A DNA stretch of 64,000 bases from Picocystis sp. L7. Lineage: Eukaryota > Chlorophyta > Picocystophyceae > Picocystales > Picocystaceae. Position numbers and translations under genes: made by a program. The stretch lies in assembly GCA_020975725.1 (NCBI GenBank), contig QXJR01000027.1:806001-870000 (forward strand). The letters run 5' to 3'. The notes beneath the pieces were generated by a model. It saw nothing but the letters and a program-made list of their open reading frames with translations, had not been told where the DNA came from and ran no database searches. How positions within the stretch are numbered: position 1 is the first letter of the stretch; the number at the start of each line of letters is the position of its first letter. Of the stretch, positions 57,271-64,000 are shown piece by piece.

Positions 57271-60088
57271 ATGGACATGGACACGCGAGAGGAAGGAGAA
57301 GAGGAGGAGGAGGAAGAAGAAGAAGACGAACCTTCCGAAGAAGAGTTTCCTTACGAAGAAGGGAAGGTGGAAGGAGAATCCGACGAGGACGAGGACGAGG
57401 AGGAAGAAGAAGCCATGTTCTACGAAGAGCAGGAAGATCAAGAAATGGAAAAAACAAGCACGAGAGGGATAGAAAGACCTACAGAGGTGGTCCTGAAACG
57501 AAGTGGAACGGAAACAACGAGCCAAGCCGGTGCAACGGGATCCAAAGCACCCACGAAGACAAGGTGCGTCGGAACCGACAGTTCCGAACAGCACGTCGGA
57601 AACGAACCCACACAAGCAACCGTAGCTGACCGTAGGGTGGTTTGAACGACGAACACGAAAAACATGCAATGGGATGCGAGGCGACAGGTGGAGGAATGCG
57701 AGGAAGGATTTCCTTGGTGCCGACGTGGAGGAAATATGGAAGGAAGGAGGATTGGCGGACGAACTCGGAATCACCGGAAGGAAAATGGGGAAGAAGGAAA
57801 GAAAGAGGTTCAAAAAGAGGAGAAAAAGGAGGATAGAAATACCCGAAGAAATCACAAAAAAGCTTGGAGAAGCAAACATGATGTATGCGCTGGAAGATTA
57901 CACCGGGGCGGTGGACGTTCTGAAGGAGGTGGTTAGGATCGCACCAGACATTCCAGACTCCTACCATACCTTTGGATTGGTCAGCGAAGCCATGGGAGAT
58001 CAAAGGAGAGCGCTGAATTTTTACATGATCGCTGCACACTTGACCCCAAACGATCGGGAACAGTGGAATAGGGTTGCAAGCATGGCCCAGGATATGGGGA
58101 ACCTACGACAGGCCATCTACTGCCTGTCCAAGGTGATTCGATTGGACAAGGAAAAGACCGATTGGAAGTCCAGGTGGGATCGAGCCAACCTGTATGCGGA
58201 AATAGGGGACAACAGCAAGGCCAAAGAAGCGTTTGAGCAGCTGCACACCTACGATCCAGAAGAAATTGAAGTGGTGAAGATGCTGGCCAGGGTGTACCAT
58301 CGTTTGGGGCACCACTCCCAGGCTGTAGAACTCCTGGAGAAGCAGCTTGGGGACTACGCGGAGACTTGCGATTTCACGGTGGTCAACATTTTGTGCGAGC
58401 TGTATATGGAGCTGGAGTCCTATTCCAAGGCCATCGAGCTTATCGAAGATGCTGAAAATACGATGTGCACCGAGGAAGACTCCCTGCCCATTGATTTGCA
58501 GGTGAAAGCTGGCCTTTGTATGCTGCACCTGGGAAACAAGGAAGAGGCCATGCAGTTGTTCGATCCCCTCATGGACATGGAGGTCGAACAATGTGCCGAC
58601 CTGTACATGGACGTTGCCGATAATTGCTGGGCTGCGGGGGACCAGGACGGGGCATTCAAATTCTACTCTGCTTTGCGTGGCGTCCCTGAGTACGATCAGC
58701 CTGTTCTCTGGTCCAGGATGGAGCACTGTCTACGTTCCACTGATCGGTTGGAGGAAGCCATTGACATGTACCTGAACATCCTCGAAGACATTGACAAGGA
58801 CCACCCTAGTTATGCCGAGGCCAATCTGGCCCTTGCAAATCTGTACCACGAGAGCAAACGTTTCGATCATGCACTTCAGGCAGCTCAAGAGTCGGAGGCC
58901 TTTCGGGAAGCGATGAATGCAGAGAACGAGGATCAGGTGGGCCAATTGATTGAACGGGCCCGTTTGCACTTGTCACTGAAATCCTACGCTCACTTTTTGG
59001 AGATTGCGCTTCCGCTGGTGCAGAAGTCCCTGGAACGAGGAGGGGCGGAAGGGAATGATCCTTTGGAATTGGTTGCGGGGGACGAGGAAGATATGACAGA
59101 AGGGGAAGCTTTAGGCATGGATGTGGACAAGCAGCAACGGAAGGAGGACGGTGTCTTTGTGGGGTATCGTTCGCGCGATCGCCGAAAGAAAAAGGCCTCT
59201 CGGATGGAAGGGGAGGATCCTGGGGATCGAGGGGGTCCTTCTTCTTTCATCCCGCTGCCAGGACTGCTGAAGCACAAGGATCCGTTCCAGCTCTTCCTGG
59301 ATGTAGGGAGGGTCTGCATCCTGCAAGACAGGCATGAAGAGGCGGCCCGACTCATCCAAGCTGCTTTGAGTTCCCGTCGTGCTCTACGTGGGGCCAAGAG
59401 GAGGCAGGTGAAGCTCCTTGCCTTGGGTCTTGGCGATCACCTGGTGGAGCATCCGTTTGCGCAGGAGTGCCTGGTCCAGGCGGCCGGCCAGAAGCCTCAG
59501 AGTGTGGCGGTCTGGAACTTGTTGTGCCGTCTGTGCAACGTCGGGGGCATGTTTAGCAAGTACGCTCCATTCTTCCACAAGTTGCGCGCTCGTCATCCGG
59601 ACAACGGTTTGGTGATGCTGATGGTGGGTCATTGTCACTTGATTGCCGGGTCTTACTTGGAGGCCATGGACGAGTACCAGCGCGCGGCGGATGTGTTGGG
59701 TTGGGACCATCGTTTGGTCCGGTTGTGCATGGGTTGTGCCACCTTGCAACACGCCATGACCCGTCGCACCTTGGACCGTTCTAGTTGTTTGGGCAAAGCC
59801 ATGGCCCTCCTCCATCCTCGGGGCGTGGCGCACGCATCGTCACCCGTCCATGTGGACGATGAACCCGACCTCTACGTGTGGTACAATTTGGGCCGTGCCA
59901 CACATCATTTGGGTTGGACCACACCGGCCACGCGCTTCTACCAACGCGCCATCGCGTCGCACGCCTCTTCGGAGGCCCAAGACGTGCGTTTCGCGGCCGC
60001 CCACAACCTGGCGCTCGTCCTGGCGTCCAGTGGAGCGCACCAGCTCGCCGTCGACGTGAGGAAGCGACACTGCGTCCACGAGACATGA
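57271..60088 (+). CDS. GTF3C3: TFIIIC TPR subunit (Tfc4 / GTF3C3), two exons
   Basis: Exon 1 57271-57563, intron 57564-57687 (124 nt: GTGCGTC donor, GCTGACC branch, ACAG acceptor), exon 2 57688-60088, giving 897 aa in frame. Exon 1 codes a very acidic leader (EEGEEEEEEEEEDEPSEEE). Exon 2 starts with a basic segment, then TPR repeats beginning KKLGEANMMYALEDYTGAVD, SYHTFGLVSEAMGDQRRALN, FYMIAAHLTPNDREQWNRVA, matching human GTF3C3 (LMGEANIRFARGEREEAI, IAAHLNPSDTEEW). TFIIIC binds the A/B boxes of tRNA genes to recruit TFIIIB and Pol III. Its TGA overlaps the ATG of the next gene. Confidence 0.92.
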
Positions 60089-61425
60089 ACGAATGGGACG
60101 CGCCAGAAGGAAGGTGCGTGGGATGGCGTCGCGCGTTTCCAAGAAGGAGGCGCACGAGGCGGTGCTGACGCGTGTGGACGGTGGAGACGAGCAGCTATCG
60201 GATGCGTTGGGAGCGCAGGAGCGGCCTCGTGAGCTTCGCGCCGCACCGTGCGACGCGAGCCACCTGTCGTGGCGGTTGGTTGGTGTACCACGTCGGCGAT
60301 CGCCTCGTCCTTCAGCGCACACCTGGCCATGGCGGATCGCGCATGGACGAAGGGAGGTCCAAGGAGGTCCTCTTCATGCCGCACGGTGCGCCCACGTGTC
60401 ACGATCATCGACCAGGTGCGCCTGGTGGCGACCTGGTGGTGGGCACATCCACAGGAGACGTGTTTGTGCTGGTCCTGGAAGAACAATGGAAAGACGCTGG
60501 TGCATCTAGACCCATGGGCGGGTTCCATCTGCTGGCAGAAAACCATCCCACCGGCGTGAAAAACAGGTGCATGGACGTGGCATGGTCGCCCAAAGGCGAC
60601 GGGTCGTTCGTGGTGGCCCATCAAGACGGTAGCTTGCACCTGTTCCAGAAACGCACCAGCAACATGGGAGAGGGAGTACAAGAAGATAAGACGGATGGGT
60701 CCTTGATGCGGCTGGGAAGCTTCGGTCGGCGCAGCATGGTGGAACAGTCCAATAACATGGATCGCATGCAGGTGTGCGCCGCGTCCATCCACGCCCTGTG
60801 CTTCTCTCCGGATGGAAAGGCGTTGGCGACCGCTTGTGGGGATGGAAGGGTGCGGGTGTGGGACCTGGAGCGCAGGCAGCTCTTGTACGGTTTCAGTTCC
60901 TTTTACGGGGCTTTCCTCTGCTGCGCGTGGAGCAGCGATGGAAAGTACATCGCCGCTGGGGGGGAGGACGACACTGTCGCCATTTACAGTGTGATGGAGC
61001 GCACCACGGTGGTGTGGGGGGAAGGACACGATTCCTTTGTGAGCGCCGTTGCCTTTGATGATTGGTTCGTCAGTCCAGAAGCCACCGTCGTGGCAGGTGC
61101 ACCAACCGACGTGAAGACCTATCGGTTGGCCACTGCTGGACAGGACACAAAGGTGTGCCTTTGGGAATTGAGGGTGCAGGAGGAGGACAACGGCGTGGAT
61201 TCACCGGATCCGATGGGGGACGTTGCGGAACGCATCCAACCTCCGCCGTGCCGTTCGGACATGTGTTTCTTGGCCCCGTTGTACGAGCACAAGCTCCACC
61301 AGGAGCCGTTGTCTTGCATCGGATTCACGGAGGATGCCCTTTTGACGTGCTGTCAAGGGGGTCAAGTCCGCATCTGGGACCGTCCACCCGCTTTCCGCGC
61401 TGGTTCTCCTCGCTCGCCTTCCTGA
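60085..61425 (+). CDS. WDR20: WDR20 / creC-type WD40 protein, two exons
   Basis: Exon 1 is only 29 nt (60085-60113, MNEWDAPEGS), intron 60114-60194 (81 nt: GTGCGT donor, GTGCTGACG branch, GCAG acceptor), exon 2 60195-61425; 419 aa in phase. Exon 2 has GAPTCHDH, GGDLVVGTSTGDVFVL, HALCFSPDGKALATACGDGR, CAWSSDGKYIAAGGEDDTVA and HDSFVSAVAFDDWF with YRLATAGQDTKVCLWEL, the WDR20/creC pattern. WDR20 partners the deubiquitinase USP12/46; fungal creC partners creB. The ATG lies inside the upstream TGA (ATGA overlap). Without the tiny exon the ORF would have only a GTG. Confidence 0.85.
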
Positions 61426-61755
61426 ATGCACCTGTGCAGTTGATCTCTTCCCTAGCTTTGGGGACCCTTGCTTTCCTCCTATGCTTCCCAATCGATCGAG
61501 GAATGGGATCCACCGCTCGGCGTCATCCCCTTTCCTTCCGTGGTCTATCCTTTGCCTTTATCCATTCCACTTCCATCCATCATCCCAAGTGTCCTGGTAC
61601 CGTCCATCCTTCTTCTCCATCCTTGTCACCCTTGGTAGGCAGAGCCAAGAGACGGTTGGATCCATTGGGTTGGTGGGAAGGATGGTGGGATCTTCCATCC
61701 CTGTGCCATCCATCCATGGATGAGGGGTGAAGGTGCACCCTCTTGTCCCTTGGCC
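61426..61755. other. Intergenic with CCATCC-rich words
   Basis: 330 bp before TAF7. It contains CCATCC words at 61557-61580 and 61695-61716 (CATCCCTGTGCCATCCATCC) like the 57-kb minisatellite, and GGTTGGATCCATTGGG near 61657. No gene is seen. Confidence 0.5.
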
Positions 61756-62382
61756 ATGGCTGGCACAGACGAGAACCCATTCCGACGATCCCGTTCCGAC
61801 CTTCAGGCGCATCTGCGACGAGCGATGGCGGACAGGGGAGGCGGACCGAGCCGCGGACAGCACCACCTGTCCAAGGACGGACAGGAAGAACACTTCCTGC
61901 TGCGTGCGACGCCGGAGCTGGCCGCCAGGCTGCATCGCGTGCTGGAAGAGGATCCCAGCGCCGCCGAGGACCACGCCATGGCCTTGACGTGGGAACGAGA
62001 CGGGACGCATGCCAAGCTGCAGGTGGGCCATGGAACGTACCGTGCGCGGTTGTACAACCTGCCCACGGCCGTGGAGACTTGGAAGAGCTACGACGACGTG
62101 CATCTGGTCAAGAGCGGAGACCTGGGACAAGTGGTGGTGGTGTTGGACCCAGAAGAAGACGCACCAGAACAGGACGAATATCCACACGGCATCACCAAAC
62201 CCATGGAAGAAGCCAGGAAGAGGCACTTCAGGAAGGAAGCAGACGTGCCGCCAGAAGTGATGCGAAGGGTGGAACTCGACGTGAGACACGTGCTGCAAGG
62301 GGGGACCGCACAAGGCGTGGAGATCGTCGACGTGGAAGAAGAATTCGTCGATGGAGAATGGAGACCGGTCCAAGACACGTGA
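61756..62382 (+). CDS. TAF7: TFIID subunit TAF7
   Basis: A 208-aa protein from the ATG at 61756 (MAGTDENPFRRS). The TAFII55 N-terminal domain is recognisable: EEHFLLRATPELAARLHRVL, GTYRARLYNLPTAVETWKSY, HLVKSGDLGQVVVVLD and YPHGITKPMEEARKRHFRKE (human NHGITLPLKNVRKRRFRK). The protein stops soon after, with no long C-terminal coiled tail, as in compact genomes. TAF7 binds TAF1 and checks its acetyltransferase in TFIID before initiation. Intron-free. Confidence 0.93.
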   Translation: MAGTDENPFRRSRSDLQAHLRRAMADRGGGPSRGQHHLSKDGQEEHFLLRATPELAARLHRVLEEDPSAAEDHAMALTWERDGTHAKLQVGHGTYRARLYNLPTAVETWKSYDDVHLVKSGDLGQVVVVLDPEEDAPEQDEYPHGITKPMEEARKRHFRKEADVPPEVMRRVELDVRHVLQGGTAQGVEIVDVEEEFVDGEWRPVQDT

Positions 62383-62639
62383 GACACCACCCGAGGAACG
62401 AGACGAAACGGAACATACGCAACATCCAAACAAACGCTGCATCAAGCAGGAACCCGGAAGGAATCAGGAAGAACGAAGAAAAAGTCAGGTGTGGCACACC
62501 CCCTCTTCATCCCAGGCTCAATCCCAAGGGGAATGGACATCCAACGACAAAAGCGCAGGATCAAAATAATCGACAAAGGCACAACATCATGGCAGGTGCA
62601 CCCCATGCAAAGCTTGCAACGGCGGTGATCGAAGAACCA

Positions 62640-64000
62640 TCACGTCTCTGAGGAATGCTCGTGCCAGTGCCTCACCTTGTCCAAGAGATCCTGATTCTTC
62701 ACCGGTTTGAGGAGGACGTCGGTGTATCCCACCTCCAACGCTCGGTCCGTCTCCGCCTTGGCCGTGTTGCCCGTGATGGCCAGCACGGGACCCCGGTACC
62801 CCGCGTCGCGCAGCTTGGACACCGCCGTGTATCCGTCCATCTTGGGCATCAAGCAATCCATGAGGACCACGTCGTATGTGTGGGCGTTCGGACCAAGCAA
62901 CAACTCCAACGCCTCCTGCCCGTTCTCTGCCGTCTCGCAAACGCAAAGGGAACCCTCCAGGATCTTGGTGGCGATCTTGGAGATCAACACGTTGTCGTCC
63001 ACCACCAGCACGCGAACCCCATGAAGAGGAGACAAACCCCCCTTGCTTGCGGGAGGCTCGGAAAGGCGATCCGAATGCGACAAGGAACGGGTCTGAACCG
63101 CCACATGAGCCCCGCAACCTGTGCCTTCCTCGGAATCCAAACGATAGGGAACGCAAAACCCAAACACGCTGCCCTTCTGAGGCATGGAACGCTCCAACCA
63201 AACGTCGCCCCCCAGGGCACGAGCGATGTCCCGGGAAAGCAGGAGACCCAGACCGGAAGTGGACGTCGTGGTGTCCTTCTTGCGATTGATGTTGGTGAAA
63301 AACTGAAACAGCTTGGGCTGGTCCGCCACCGCAATGCCGCTCCCCGTGTCCTCCACAAACACCTGCAACCGACCCGCGTACCCCGCACGCCGCTGGATCT
63401 CCGTGCAGGGGAGGGCCTCCACGCGAACCAATATGTGACCCTGGCTGGTGTGCTTGGTGGCGTTGGACAGAAGGTTCCCCAATACCTGGACAAAACGACG
63501 CTCGTCTGCCAACACCGAGGAAGGGACCCCAGGAGACACCTCCGGACTCTTCACCTCCACCCCAGGAAGGGAAGAGGCGCAGTAGATGCGCTCGCTCAAT
63601 CGAAGCACCTCCAGCACGCTGAAGGTCACCAGCTCCGGAACGAACTTCTGGGCGTGAATGCGCACGATGTCGATGGTGTCGTTCACCACCGAGTAGAGGA
63701 TGTTGGCCGCCCGGTAGATGTCTTCGGTCAGCTCCGAGGGCTGGGACTCCGCCTGGATCTGGCTCCCCGCGATGATGGCCTGCAGGGGGTTGCGAATCTC
63801 GTGGGACAAGAAAGCAAGCAGGGTGTCCTTGCGGCGAAAGATCTTCTCCTGGCCAATGTCGCGAAACAGGGCCGTGTAGTTGATGCAACCCTGATACTCA
63901 AAGGAGGTGATGATCAGGTCCACCTCGCAGTGATCCACGGGGACAAGGTCCGTGCCGGCCTCGGTAGGGGCCTTCTTCAGCTCTGCCTCAAAACGGACAC
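62640..64000 (-). CDS. Hybrid histidine kinase (PAS? - HisKA - HATPase - receiver), 5' end outside the window
   Basis: The frame is open to the window edge, so the N-terminus is missing; about 453 codons are present. A PAS-like end (VDLIITSFEYQGCINYTALF) leads to the H-box FLSHEIRNPLQAIIAGSQ. The ATP-binding domain has N-box RFVQVLGNLLSNATKHTSQG, G1 VEDTGSGIA and G2 STSGLGLLLSRD. A receiver domain ends the protein: VLVVDDN, phospho-Asp in VVLMDCLMPKMDG, ITGNTA and LLKPVK. All phosphorelay residues (His, Asp, Lys) are present. Multi-step phosphorelay kinases are common in green algae; the signal sensed is unknown. Confidence 0.92.
   Translation of the reverse strand, partial: VRFEAELKKAPTEAGTDLVPVDHCEVDLIITSFEYQGCINYTALFRDIGQEKIFRRKDTLLAFLSHEIRNPLQAIIAGSQIQAESQPSELTEDIYRAANILYSVVNDTIDIVRIHAQKFVPELVTFSVLEVLRLSERIYCASSLPGVEVKSPEVSPGVPSSVLADERRFVQVLGNLLSNATKHTSQGHILVRVEALPCTEIQRRAGYAGRLQVFVEDTGSGIAVADQPKLFQFFTNINRKKDTTTSTSGLGLLLSRDIARALGGDVWLERSMPQKGSVFGFCVPYRLDSEEGTGCGAHVAVQTRSLSHSDRLSEPPASKGGLSPLHGVRVLVVDDNVLISKIATKILEGSLCVCETAENGQEALELLLGPNAHTYDVVLMDCLMPKMDGYTAVSKLRDAGYRGPVLAITGNTAKAETDRALEVGYTDVLLKPVKNQDLLDKVRHWHEHSSET

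Noticed and set aside
57674-60088. TFIIIC subunit starting at the ATG at 57674
   Set aside because: That ATG lies inside the intron. The upstream acidic exon 57271-57563 joins in phase with a GTGCGT donor and ACAG acceptor.
1-64000. tRNA, rRNA, CRISPR, insertion sequences or LTR-type elements
   Set aside because: I looked for tRNA T-arm words, snRNA and rRNA signatures, direct-repeat arrays and transposase or reverse-transcriptase motifs and saw none. Subtle RNA genes could be missed without a covariance search.

Overview
This is about 64 kb of a nuclear genome from a small, compact, photosynthetic eukaryote. It carries about 38 protein genes, one every 1.7 kb, on both strands and mostly intron-free. 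Evidence for a eukaryote: CPSF160, eIF4E, LSM4, DBR1, TAF7, a TFIIIC TPR subunit, CSN4, NDC1 and spliceosomal introns. Evidence for a plastid: a CYP38/TLP40 thylakoid-lumen cyclophilin with a two-part targeting leader, a bacterial-type RF3 and an SDP1-type lipase. SDP1, DEX1, CYP38 and the short introns fit a green-lineage picoalga best, but I cannot fix the lineage from sequence alone. Most starts were set at the first sensible ATG.

Layout. 1-10 kb: 3'-truncated CPSF160, SDP1-like lipase, a gene-poor gap, a bestrophin-like channel and a lamin-tail-like secreted protein. 10-18 kb: CSA/ERCC8, a Ppx/GppA-HD phosphatase with an unresolved 5' end, a DUF985 cupin and nucleoporin NDC1 (two exons). 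18-29 kb: membrane J-protein, CSN4, LSM4 (two exons), a degenerate DNA polymerase delta-like protein, NOL12/RRP17 and a two-TM protein. 29-41 kb: DEX1, DNAJC2/zuotin, TSEN54, three small mitochondrial-type genes (two rich in CX9C motifs), CYP38, a small plastid-type membrane protein and aldose epimerase. 41-55 kb: DUF4602 protein, DBR1, coiled-coil protein, YqaJ-type nuclease, a 2-kb gene-poor gap, multi-TM transporter-like protein, MMADHC, RF3, an SDR, an acidic disordered protein and another J-protein. 55-64 kb: eIF4E (three exons), a minisatellite, TFIIIC TPR subunit (two exons), WDR20/creC (two exons), TAF7 and a 5'-truncated hybrid histidine kinase.

Six introns could be reconstructed from protein homology and reading phase. 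All start GTGCG, contain CTGAC 25-60 nt before the acceptor, and lie near the 5' end of the coding sequence. Two same-strand gene pairs overlap by ATGA. The most striking gene is the full-length Pol delta-like protein, in which the polymerase motif C reads YCQTDS and the exonuclease residues are not recognisable, so it looks like a pseudoenzyme.
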